A stretch of 64,000 nucleotides of DNA, taken from positions 124,001-188,000 of the forward strand of contig JAFEBI010000022.1 of NCBI GenBank assembly GCA_018242725.1, read 5' to 3'. Shown here in pieces: positions 56,844-64,000 of the stretch; the first letter of the stretch is position 1, and the number at the start of each line of letters is the position of its first letter. Source of the stretch: Nitrospira sp. Lineage in GTDB: Bacteria > Nitrospirota > Nitrospiria > Nitrospirales > Nitrospiraceae. The notes under the pieces are model-generated. The model did no database searches, was not told the origin of the DNA, and saw only the letters and a program-made list of their open reading frames with translations. Made by a program: the position numbers and the translations under genes.

Positions 56844-57182
56844 TTATTTCTTGACCCATCCAGCTGCCCCCTCAACAAAGTTTCCCGGTTTGGTGTTCTG
56901 AATCGCTTTTTCTCCGGCCAGGGTCTCAACTGAACGAAGATCCGTGCGATTTCGTTTCGCGATATCCTCATACGCCTGTCGCCGTTTCTGATTCACCTCC
57001 GCGATCAAGCTTTGCGCTTCAGCATTAGAAGGATTCACCGATCCTAGATAGCCGTTGGGTCTTTCGCCGACCAGCCCTTTTGCCTTCGCGTCATCCAACG
57101 ACAGGGCAAACGCTGAAAAAGCAACCGCAGTTCCTAAGACCGTCGTACACATCGCAATTGTGAGCCGTCGTACCATCGTCAT
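56844..57182 (-). CDS. ydbL: YdbL-family periplasmic protein (DUF1318)
   Basis: A 112-aa secreted protein from the ATG at 57182 (site GGAGGGG). Signal MTMVRRLTIAMCTTVLGTAV is followed by the DUF1318 core: LDDAKAKGLVGERPNGYLG, EAQSLIAEVNQKRRQAYEDIAKRN and GEKAIQNTKPGNFV. In E. coli ydbL follows ydbH and ynbE. The same order is seen here, which supports the call. It probably assists the YdbH-YnbE bridge. Confidence 0.88.
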   Translation of the reverse strand: MTMVRRLTIAMCTTVLGTAVAFSAFALSLDDAKAKGLVGERPNGYLGSVNPSNAEAQSLIAEVNQKRRQAYEDIAKRNRTDLRSVETLAGEKAIQNTKPGNFVEGAAGWVKK

Positions 57183-57197
57183 GGTCCCCTCCGATAT

Positions 57198-57431
57198 CTA
57201 GAACAGTCCGCTGTCCTTCGACAACACCTGATCCAGGTCCTTGTCGACTTTCAGTCGTATTTCATGATCAATCTTGACATTGAGATTGATCGTAATCGGC
57301 TTCTCCGGGGCTGCCACCTCCACTCGAGGGGTGCATGCGATCATGATGAGCGGCACAACAGCCCAGAGTAGCGCTCCCGCACATTTCAGTATCATCGGTC
57401 TCGTCAGCATGGTCAACCTCATAACGGTCAT
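57198..57431 (-). CDS. ynbE: YnbE-family lipoprotein
   Basis: A 77-aa outer-membrane lipoprotein with lipobox IMIAC and a short mature part (KPITINLNVKIDHEIRLKVDKDLDQ) matching the YnbE family. Its ATG overlaps the stop of the ydbH gene (ATGA). In E. coli, YnbE is the outer-membrane partner of the YdbH lipid-transfer bridge. Confidence 0.87.
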   Translation of the reverse strand: MTVMRLTMLTRPMILKCAGALLWAVVPLIMIACTPRVEVAAPEKPITINLNVKIDHEIRLKVDKDLDQVLSKDSGLF

Positions 57432-60223
57432 GGACGGCTATATTGACGCTCAATCATCCCGTGAATGTCTTCGATCAACCGGAGACTTTTCAAGAGTGTC
57501 GGGATGTGTTCTTGCACCGTGAGATTAAAGTGGATGGGTGGGATCCGAGTAAGATCTGGATTCCGGCCCTCCAATCGGGCACTTAAATTTAACATGCCGG
57601 TTTCTCCGTACTTGACCCCCACGCGCAACACCTTATAGTGAAAGTTATTCAGTGCCTGCGCCACGAACTGGAGAGACGGATCGGAATCTGAAAGAGCTTT
57701 CAACGACTCTACGGTTGAGAGATGTCGTATCACTCCGCCTGGAGGCTGCGCTTCAATGACTCCATCATCCACCACCATGCCCCTTGAGGTCATCGTGACC
57801 GGGAGTATCCCATTGAGCGTGCCGGTTCCCTCCAGTCCCCGTTGTTGTTCCACACTGAGAATCTTTGCGAGATCAAGATTCCGTAAAGAAACGATTGTCG
57901 AGGATGAAGGCGATGCCAAGTCTATGACAAGGTCAGGACTGGTGATCGTCCCTCCGAACATTTCACACTGAAAGTCTTTTAGCTCAACGATCGGGAATGG
58001 ATCAGCTAATTTCCACCGTGCCTGATAGGAAGTCCTGACGTTGTTCACATCCACACCACTCTGGATGGCCGCTACAAAGAGAGCGGCCGGTTGAACCATC
58101 GTGATGGAATCCGTTCCCTCTGCACGAAGAACCAGGGAGGTGCTCACTCCCCTCAGGCCGTAATCATGATAGTACCCAGAAACATTCTCCGCCATCAGTC
58201 GGGCCGACGCTGAGGTCACCCTTGTACCGGTGCTGGATTGACTCCCAACCGTCTCACCCCAGATTACGTCAACTGTGGCGCTGATGGTCCCATCAAGAAG
58301 ATCGCTCGATGGGCCGAGGGCTCTTGTGAGCCTACTGAGCCGCCGCTCGGCTCCATCAAACTTCACTGGACCGATCGTGCCATGCAGCATACCGTAAGGA
58401 GTCTGTAACGATTGCTCAACCCTGGCGGTCACCATCCCTTCATAAGACGGAAGGTCGATCTGTAGATCCGCCCCAATGCGCGTGTGATCAGCCGAGAACC
58501 TTGTCACCCAATGGCTAGGGGCTGGAATCTCCCTTTCAGCACCCCCACTGACCCCATCAATCACTAATATCCCACCGGCTGTCCAATTCGTCCCTCTCGT
58601 CTCCATCTCCTGAACGCTGAGCAGCCCCTGTGTACTAGTAACGATTTGACTGCCTATTCTGACGGTAGGAGCCAGAATCGTGGCGGTCAACGGTCCAGCA
58701 ACGCAGTGCCTCGGAATCAGATCACATTCCACCGACAAGGGTTCGGAGAGATGCAGCGTCGCTCCCGGGACAAAGACCGCGCCGTGACCGATCTGTTTTA
58801 CCGTGACCGAGGACGGTGGCAATAACACCCCTGCGATATGTGCTTGTTCTAGCCGTACGGTCCCCCGAACTTTTCCGGCCGCTTCTTTTACAGTGAGCCG
58901 TTCCATCAGTGCCCTGGGGAGCACTCCTTCTAATTGATAGGCCCCTTCGACCAAGATCAACTCATTTCCACGTCCTTCAGCCCTGGTGGTTTCGAACGTG
59001 GCGACCACCGGCCCTGATGACCGCCCGTAGGTCACCTGCAGCGGGCCTTGGGCCACTGTACGGATAGGAGTATCTTTCCAATAGAACGTTCCATGTACGG
59101 TGTTCTTGTTCTCAATCCGCACCGGCTGATCCCCATGAGGAAGGAGCACTCGAACAGCGTCCGGAATAAGCCGAGGTTGGGCATTGAGCGTAGCCGTAAG
59201 AAAAACCCCTGGGCTCATCATCCACTCCGCCTGAGTGGCATTGCCTACAAACCTTCCCACATAGGCCAGTGCAATGTCCTTCGCCACGCCTTTCAATGCA
59301 GGGAGGGTGACATTGAAACGGACTTGCCCGTCTACACGAGTATGCTCATCTTCCCAGAGGGACCCGAGCACAGTCTCTGTCGCAGCAACCCCCGCCCAAT
59401 CAAGTGCAACCTGTCCCGTCACCTTTTCCAGTTCTGGTCCAATCGGTACGAGGAGAGCAATGAATGGAGCCAGCTCCTGAACATCCATTCGAAGTTGCCC
59501 ATCGACTTGAATGTCTGAACTACCGGTTGGACGCGATCGGGACTGCCAGGAGACAATCGGTGCTGCATGTGGCCGTTTCGAAGACAATGTGGCCGACCAG
59601 GTACTGGCCGACTTCCCAGCCACCACGAGGCTATAGGAGCCGGTATCTCGCCCTTGAAATGAGAGATGCCCTCCTACCTCGTTGCCGATCGAAGTCAGTT
59701 CCCCATCAATCGTGACTTTACGGAGCGGCCCCGTCGCTTGCTCTCGGAACAGGGTCAGGCGCTCAATCTGCAGTTCGCCGAAGGGAAGAATGGGAAGAGT
59801 GCGCAGAAGATCACCAGCCGTCAGGAGCCTCCACGGTGACGATTCTTCATCATTGTTCCCTTTTTCAAGTTTGCCTCCAGTGTTGGCTTCGGTCGAGTGC
59901 ACGGTCAACACATGGATGGCCACATCGCTGAGCAGGATCCGATTCGCACGACCTTGAAACAGTAGCCCCATGTCATACTGAACCTCCGCATCGGTCAGGG
60001 AGATCATGAGTCGTTCTTCTCCCAAATCCTGTTGGAATGACACAACGGGTATGGTCATATGGGTCCAGCCGGGATACCCGAGCTGAAGGATGACTTGACT
60101 GTACCCATGCGCACGTAACTGGTTGGCTAAGACATATGAAGCGCCCAATGGCACCAAGAGGTAGCATCCACCCAGCACAACAACAACCAACAGCACGGTA
60201 ACGTGATAGCGTTGCGTTAACAT
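57428..60223 (-). CDS. ydbH: YdbH-like intermembrane lipid-transport protein (AsmA-like)
   Basis: A 931-aa protein with one N-terminal membrane helix (HVTVLLVVVVLGGCYLLVPLG) and a long, beta-rich periplasmic part without recognisable enzymatic motifs. The C-terminal ~250 residues carry the YdbH-type end (LKDFQCEMFGGTITSPDLVID and GLEGTGTLNGILPVT). AsmA-like proteins form a hydrophobic groove that moves phospholipids between membranes. The following ynbE and ydbL genes fix the identification. Confidence 0.87.
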   Translation of the reverse strand: MLTQRYHVTVLLVVVVLGGCYLLVPLGASYVLANQLRAHGYSQVILQLGYPGWTHMTIPVVSFQQDLGEERLMISLTDAEVQYDMGLLFQGRANRILLSDVAIHVLTVHSTEANTGGKLEKGNNDEESSPWRLLTAGDLLRTLPILPFGELQIERLTLFREQATGPLRKVTIDGELTSIGNEVGGHLSFQGRDTGSYSLVVAGKSASTWSATLSSKRPHAAPIVSWQSRSRPTGSSDIQVDGQLRMDVQELAPFIALLVPIGPELEKVTGQVALDWAGVAATETVLGSLWEDEHTRVDGQVRFNVTLPALKGVAKDIALAYVGRFVGNATQAEWMMSPGVFLTATLNAQPRLIPDAVRVLLPHGDQPVRIENKNTVHGTFYWKDTPIRTVAQGPLQVTYGRSSGPVVATFETTRAEGRGNELILVEGAYQLEGVLPRALMERLTVKEAAGKVRGTVRLEQAHIAGVLLPPSSVTVKQIGHGAVFVPGATLHLSEPLSVECDLIPRHCVAGPLTATILAPTVRIGSQIVTSTQGLLSVQEMETRGTNWTAGGILVIDGVSGGAEREIPAPSHWVTRFSADHTRIGADLQIDLPSYEGMVTARVEQSLQTPYGMLHGTIGPVKFDGAERRLSRLTRALGPSSDLLDGTISATVDVIWGETVGSQSSTGTRVTSASARLMAENVSGYYHDYGLRGVSTSLVLRAEGTDSITMVQPAALFVAAIQSGVDVNNVRTSYQARWKLADPFPIVELKDFQCEMFGGTITSPDLVIDLASPSSSTIVSLRNLDLAKILSVEQQRGLEGTGTLNGILPVTMTSRGMVVDDGVIEAQPPGGVIRHLSTVESLKALSDSDPSLQFVAQALNNFHYKVLRVGVKYGETGMLNLSARLEGRNPDLTRIPPIHFNLTVQEHIPTLLKSLRLIEDIHGMIERQYSRP

Positions 60224-60535
60224 GGATAGCCAGTGATCCGCGTGATAGGAACCGTATGGCCACGGTTGTCAACCAAACTCATCGGCTTTGTCAAGATGTC
60301 CGAGTAGCTCTACATCAATATAGAGGCTGATGGGCCGCAAGCAGCTCCCTCCCCTCTCGCCTCTCTTGCGCTCACAGCACGACAACACCTCCCTGCAAAG
60401 GCTGGAAGCGGTGGGAGCTTGAGGCCTGTTCCACCATGTACTCTTTTTCTCATTGTGAAATCTCAGAAGAGGCTACCGCGAACCCATTCTACGAATGATA
60501 GACCAGATGTAACCATCAGCAGTAGCGTAGCAGAA
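60224..60535. other. Gap between pilin-like gene and ydbH
   Basis: About 310 bp. It should hold the ydbH promoter. No gene or clear promoter is visible; a plus-strand frame over 60419-60820 runs through the pilin gene and is a shadow. Confidence 0.35.
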
Positions 60536-61120
60536 TCATTTCAAGCAGAAATTCATATCGAGCAATCCATCCGCAGCCACCGTTGCTTCACCTCCTTTTC
60601 GACAGTCCTCCTGTGGCGATTTTCTCGATATTCCCGTGCTCATCTCCATCTGTCCCTTGGGACTCGAAGACATCCCGATCGGCAGAGATATAGGCTGACT
60701 TTGGCGGGCCAGTGTTCCGACCTCCTGCTTCTGGAGCGTTGTCCCATCCCTTGTATGCGTCAACACCAGAGCTGGCTGTGTCTGTTTTCCAAAAAGAGGT
60801 ATGGCAGCCGCTTGGAATGACCCTCCTCCGTCATCAAGCCACACCTCGACCTTGTAATACTTGAGCGTGGACACGAGCGTAAGGCCGATGGCTGTAACAT
60901 CACCGGAATAGGTCCCATGATTGGCGTAGTAAAGCATTTCCAACCGCTTAATCTCCGCGAGGGCCACCTCGGCCTCCACCGTTTTGGCATGGTCGACAAA
61001 ATGACTGTGCGATACCATCGCCGCTGCGGCAAGCACGCTCAGTATGGCCAGAACGACCAACACTTCGAGCAAGGTGAATCCACCAATTTCCTCTTCTACA
61101 CATGCCATGACATCCTTCAT
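60536..61120 (-). CDS. Type IV pilin-like/pseudopilin protein
   Basis: A 194-aa prepilin: a short leader ending in glycine (ACVEEEIGG), then FTLLEVLVVLAILSVLAAAAMVS with the conserved mature Phe1 and Glu5. The rest has a small globular part with YYANHGTYSGDVTAIG, typical of minor pilins, and a C-terminal region that includes a Cys pair (DCRKGG and NFCLK). No other pilus assembly genes of this class are adjacent. It overlaps the HAMP gene by 4 bp (ATGA). Confidence 0.85.
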   Translation of the reverse strand: MKDVMACVEEEIGGFTLLEVLVVLAILSVLAAAAMVSHSHFVDHAKTVEAEVALAEIKRLEMLYYANHGTYSGDVTAIGLTLVSTLKYYKVEVWLDDGGGSFQAAAIPLFGKQTQPALVLTHTRDGTTLQKQEVGTLARQSQPISLPIGMSSSPKGQMEMSTGISRKSPQEDCRKGGEATVAADGLLDMNFCLK

Positions 61121-61734
61121 CGTCTATTGACCACCGCTTGAAAATCAAATTGCTGTAACGTCTCAGTGATCTCACCCAGCGCTGCTCGTGCGTCTTCCAC
61201 ACCCATAGGGTCAACCTTCTCAATCTTCTGAAGCGCCACATGCAAGGCTCGCACCTGATGATGAATCTGGTCGAATGACCGCTCAATGTTTTCCAAGGCA
61301 CAGTTCGCGTGATCAGCCAACTCATCCAACCGATCGCTGGGACGAAAGCGCATGCGCCAACGAAGATTTCCCTTTCCCCACTGCTGAAGACTTTCGTCCA
61401 GGCGCGAGAGCGGACCTGCCACACGACGTGTCACGACGAGACTGAAAATCACAGAACCGAAAAAGAGTACCGGAGCCGCAACCCATACCGTCTTACTCAG
61501 GACCAACATCTCTTCAGCTGCTGTCTGTCGCTCCTCCAATGAATCGCTCGTGTAGAGCGCGACGACGGGCTTCAGATGAGCCCCGTAGAAGGCCATCGTA
61601 AAAAACAAGGCCGAGTACAGAAACAGCAACAATCCGATCCACGCGGCGTAGCCCTTTTGGATTCGATGCACGAAGAATCTGGATCGAGGATCGCCCGTCG
61701 ACATCGGCGTGTGTGTAGCAGTGACCATGCTCAT
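61117..61734 (-). CDS. Membrane protein with HAMP domain
   Basis: A 205-aa protein from the ATG at 61734 (site AAAGGAAG). It has two membrane helices (IGLLLFLYSALFFTMAFYG and TVWVAAPVLFFGSVIFSLVV) around a small periplasmic loop, then a HAMP domain (RRVAGPLSRLDESLQQWGKGNLRWRM in part) and a helical coil. No kinase, cyclase or chemotaxis output domain follows, so it is a sensor without output, or a partner for the pilin encoded next. They are coupled by ATGA. Confidence 0.82.
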   Translation of the reverse strand: MSMVTATHTPMSTGDPRSRFFVHRIQKGYAAWIGLLLFLYSALFFTMAFYGAHLKPVVALYTSDSLEERQTAAEEMLVLSKTVWVAAPVLFFGSVIFSLVVTRRVAGPLSRLDESLQQWGKGNLRWRMRFRPSDRLDELADHANCALENIERSFDQIHHQVRALHVALQKIEKVDPMGVEDARAALGEITETLQQFDFQAVVNRR

Positions 61735-61890
61735 ATCTTCCTTTTCTCTCGATGTACCATCGAGGAAATTGTCCATATCCACAGTACCACCAAGGCCACC
61801 ATCCACCAAGAAAATGAATAGTTGCGGAGATTGGAGATGGTCAGGATTGGGCTGGAGTCGACGTTGGGAAAGGCCCTGGCTTTGTGCAGC

Positions 61891-62106
61891 TTACGATGAC
61901 GTAGGAGAGGCAGCGACAGGGGGCTCTTCGCATTTCTTACAGTTCAGCAGCGTGCCAAGATGCTGCTCACGTCCTTGATCCGTCAGGACCCAGGGGCGGT
62001 TGAAGAACGGTGGGTGATGTCGAACATGCTGTCCATGACCACAGGCCAGATCGGCTACCCAGTCGCCATGCTCGTCTTGGTGATAACCAATGATCGATTG
62101 CTGCAT
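61891..62106 (-). CDS. DUF3565 protein
   Basis: A 71-aa protein matching DUF3565: IIGYHQDEHGDWVADLACGHGQH, VRHHPPFFNRPWVLTDQGR and a terminal Cys pair (NCKKC). A cysteine in ACGHGQH and the final pair could bind a metal. Family function is unknown. The gene starts with ATG at 62106. Confidence 0.85.
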   Translation of the reverse strand: MQQSIIGYHQDEHGDWVADLACGHGQHVRHHPPFFNRPWVLTDQGREQHLGTLLNCKKCEEPPVAASPTSS

Positions 62107-62207
62107 GTGGTGCGATCGCTCACAGTGAGATCATGTCAACGAGAGAGGGAGACTGAACAGCATCATAGTAACCATCGCTAGAAACCATTCAGTCGTACTT
62201 GTCGTGC

Positions 62208-62663
62208 TTATCGTTTTTCAAACGGCAATTCCGGTCGCTGAAGCGCGGACACATAGGTCCAGTGCTTTCCCTGGTCCTGATCGAAACTCCCAAGAAAGAT
62301 TACATCTCGATCGAGATGGCGAAATTCCGAAAGGCTGGTCTGACAGTTTTGGGTATCGACGACGCGAGCATCGTACTGTCCGACAACATATACTCGACCC
62401 TTCGCTGCCATATAGACGTTCCGCCGCCCGGCATAGCCCGTATCGGGGAATAATTCCGTTGAAGACCGACAGCCTCCTCGTCCTTGAACATTCATCGTAA
62501 GAGTGAATCGCTGAAGAAATGGATCCGTTGCCGTTCTCACAATAGCCAATCGAAGCTGGAACGTCGTGAGCTCGAACGATGCGGTCTCGGGAATATTACT
62601 ATTGCATCCCACTGCGATCGGCGACAAGGCAATACAGATCACCAACCATACTGGGGCTCTCAC
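62208..62663 (-). CDS. Hypothetical lipoprotein
   Basis: A 151-aa protein with a lipoprotein signal (LVICIALSPIAVGC) and a mainly beta mature part (FTLTMNVQGRGGC, YMAAKGRVYVVGQY). No family recognised. Its ATG overlaps the stop of the GlcG/HbpS-like gene (ATGA), so it is coupled to it. It may present or retain the partner at the outer membrane, which is inference. Confidence 0.75.
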   Translation of the reverse strand: MRAPVWLVICIALSPIAVGCNSNIPETASFELTTFQLRLAIVRTATDPFLQRFTLTMNVQGRGGCRSSTELFPDTGYAGRRNVYMAAKGRVYVVGQYDARVVDTQNCQTSLSEFRHLDRDVIFLGSFDQDQGKHWTYVSALQRPELPFEKR

Positions 62664-63202
62664 TTGGCCGGCGATACCTTAGCGGTCGCACCGATGGCAT
62701 CCAGACCTCCCTGCGCACAAGCGTCATCCAGATGGGCACCCGGCGCTCCACCGACTCCGATTCCACCAACGACGTCTGCTCCGATTTCGATGGGGAGCCC
62801 TCCACCTAGAATCAGAACCTCACCATTGATATCGCGAAGAGCCTGAAGCGTGGGAACCTTGACAATGAGATCGGCTAGCTCACTCGTGGGACGCCGTAAG
62901 CTGGCAGCCGTGTAGGCTTTTTTCCGGCTGCTGTCTACTGTATGAGGCCCAGCGCCGTCGGCGCGTCCCATGGCACGAAGAACACCATCACGGTCTACCA
63001 CCGAAACACTCACTCGGTACCCATCCTTTTTACAGGCATCTAATGCGGCTTGTATCGCCTTGTTCGCGATTCCCAAGGGTAATACGGACTCTTTTGGCAA
63101 GTCATCCGCCAACGTGACAGAAGAATCTACGAGGCCAAAGAGAAGACACAACGACACACCGGCAATGACAATTTGATACGTTCGGCTTGATAACACCTTC
63201 AT
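62660..63202 (-). CDS. Secreted GlcG/HbpS-family protein
   Basis: A 180-aa protein with a signal peptide (IVIAGVSLCLLFGLVDSSVTLA) and the GlcG/HbpS fold: IANKAIQAALDACKKDGYRVSVSVVDRDG (in part), SRKKAYTAASL, NGEVLILGGGLPIEI and GGIGVGGAPGAHLDDACAQGGL. HbpS of Streptomyces binds heme and senses redox stress; many relatives have unknown ligands. Coupled to a lipoprotein gene. Confidence 0.87.
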   Translation of the reverse strand: MKVLSSRTYQIVIAGVSLCLLFGLVDSSVTLADDLPKESVLPLGIANKAIQAALDACKKDGYRVSVSVVDRDGVLRAMGRADGAGPHTVDSSRKKAYTAASLRRPTSELADLIVKVPTLQALRDINGEVLILGGGLPIEIGADVVGGIGVGGAPGAHLDDACAQGGLDAIGATAKVSPAK

Positions 63203-63308
63203 CAGAATATCCGAGCCTCCACACTATGCCTTGTATGCAGACTACGGATGCACCCTCGATCCTGTCAAGAGAGGGAAAAGGTAGTCAGGATCCGTAAGAT
63301 CCGCGATC

Positions 63309-64000
63309 TTATGACACAGCGGGACGTTTGCGTCGAACTGAGTTGGTTGGATCAGGTGTGATCCGCAATCCAAGATCTTCGACCATGGCGCGAAGAGGCT
63401 CTGCAAGCGACCAGGCCTGCGCAGGACAGCCGCGTGGAGTATGGGGATGGTCCCCATCGAAAATCTCCGATACGTGATCAAGGCAAGTCTCCCGTAGGCT
63501 CGCCTCTATTCCTTTCAGAAAGGACCGCGCCTCACGTTTGGCCTTGGAGGTGCGTCCAAACGTGCGCACCCAGGCGGTCACAAAGGATCCTAACAGAAAC
63601 GGCCAAACAGTTCCCTGATGGTACGCGCTATCACGTTCTCTCGGCCCTCCTTCATAGCGTGGCCGATACCGACCATCATGCGGTGACAGGGTTCGAAGTC
63701 CCACTGGAGTCAGGAGCTGTTCGTTGACGAGTTGAAGAACACGTGTGGCCTGCTCATTCGTCAGCAGATCATCGCACAGGGAAATAGCATATACTTGATT
63801 TGGGCGGATCGAAGGATCGTCCCCCTCTGGTCCATCGATGGTATCGTACAGATACTGTCCGCGTTGGTACCAGAATCGTGTACGGAACGATGTGAGGGCT
63901 CGTATTCTATCGTTCCGACAACCTGCGGCATAGTCTCGCTCACCAAACCGCGCAGCCATGCGAGCGCCAACTTGCAACGCCCGAATCCACAAGGCTTGAA
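63309..64000 (-). CDS. Glycogen-debranching-type amylo-alpha-1,6-glucosidase, C-terminal part (runs off window)
   Basis: The frame continues beyond 64000, so only the last ~230 residues are seen. They match the C-terminal (alpha/alpha)6 catalytic domain of GDE_C proteins: QALWIRALQVGA, FWYQRGQYLYDTIDG, IRPNQVYAISL, EGGPRERDSAYHQGTVWPFLLG and DHVSEIFDGDHPHTPRGCPAQAWSLAE. This domain hydrolyses alpha-1,6 branches of glycogen. The full gene probably includes an N-terminal domain upstream. It is on the minus strand, 106 bp from the GlcG-like gene. Confidence 0.9.
   Translation of the reverse strand, partial: QALWIRALQVGARMAARFGERDYAAGCRNDRIRALTSFRTRFWYQRGQYLYDTIDGPEGDDPSIRPNQVYAISLCDDLLTNEQATRVLQLVNEQLLTPVGLRTLSPHDGRYRPRYEGGPRERDSAYHQGTVWPFLLGSFVTAWVRTFGRTSKAKREARSFLKGIEASLRETCLDHVSEIFDGDHPHTPRGCPAQAWSLAEPLRAMVEDLGLRITPDPTNSVRRKRPAVS

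Noticed and set aside
63689-63704. tRNA T-arm-like GGTTCGAAGTCCC
   Set aside because: Lies within the coding sequence of the debranching enzyme and no cloverleaf can be drawn around it.

Overview
The window reads as chromosome of a Gram-negative, aerobic, moderately GC-rich bacterium. The gene content and the small conserved proteins fit a Nitrospira-type member of the Nitrospirota. The clues are a complete nuoA-N operon with fused nuoCD, a large copper-protein locus, a full Tad (Flp) pilus operon, a DHH-CBS-polyA polymerase fusion and many short secreted proteins. No rRNA, tRNA, CRISPR array, intact insertion sequence or phage gene was seen. The genus call is inference from protein families, and no nitrite or ammonia oxidation gene lies here to fix the lifestyle.

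Layout. (1) 90-15166, minus strand: respiratory complex I in the order A-B-CD-E-F-G-H-I-J-K-L-M-N, tightly packed with ATGA-type overlaps, interrupted only by an 81-bp AT-rich spacer between nuoE and nuoF. (2) 15422-19592, minus: two-gene RND efflux system (membrane fusion lipoprotein plus pump) without a TolC gene. (3) 20124-23236, minus: a DHH-CBS-CBS-tRNA nucleotidyltransferase fusion and a small secreted protein. (4) 23751-29767: an exopolysaccharide-type cluster with a processive GT2 synthase on minus and, divergently on plus, a secreted hydrolase-like TIM-barrel protein, a TPR plus outer-membrane barrel protein (YaiO-like) and a membrane-anchored HEAT-repeat protein. (5) 30074-35385, minus: a copper locus with a multicopper oxidase, an amicyanin-like cupredoxin fused to a beta-propeller, and a decayed partial copy of the latter. 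(6) 35467-39052: a small secreted protein, then a TVP38-family membrane protein, a flavin disulfide reductase and a DUF3047 protein. (7) 39268-51841, minus: the Tad pilus operon from the 59-aa Flp pilin to TadC, with a three-gene appendix (alpha/alpha-toroid protein, DUF362 protein, small periplasmic protein). A TadD-like TPR lipoprotein is divergent at 52267, and a sigma54-dependent activator with a frameshift lies at 53732-54734. A good sigma54-type promoter stands upstream of flp. (8) 55099-56840, plus: a SurA-N/DsbA-like oxidoreductase and a sulfite-oxidase-like molybdopterin protein. (9) 56844-64000, minus: a YdbH-YnbE-YdbL envelope lipid-transport set, a type IV pilin-like protein with a HAMP membrane protein, a DUF3565 protein, a lipoprotein with a GlcG/HbpS-like protein, and the C-terminal part of a glycogen-debranching-type enzyme running off the window end.

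How the genes fit together: complex I supplies respiratory energy coupling, and most other genes build or service the cell envelope (efflux, exopolysaccharide, pili, lipid transport, periplasmic copper and disulfide chemistry). The least conventional parts are the copper locus with its decayed duplicate, the exopolysaccharide module and the additions to the tad operon.
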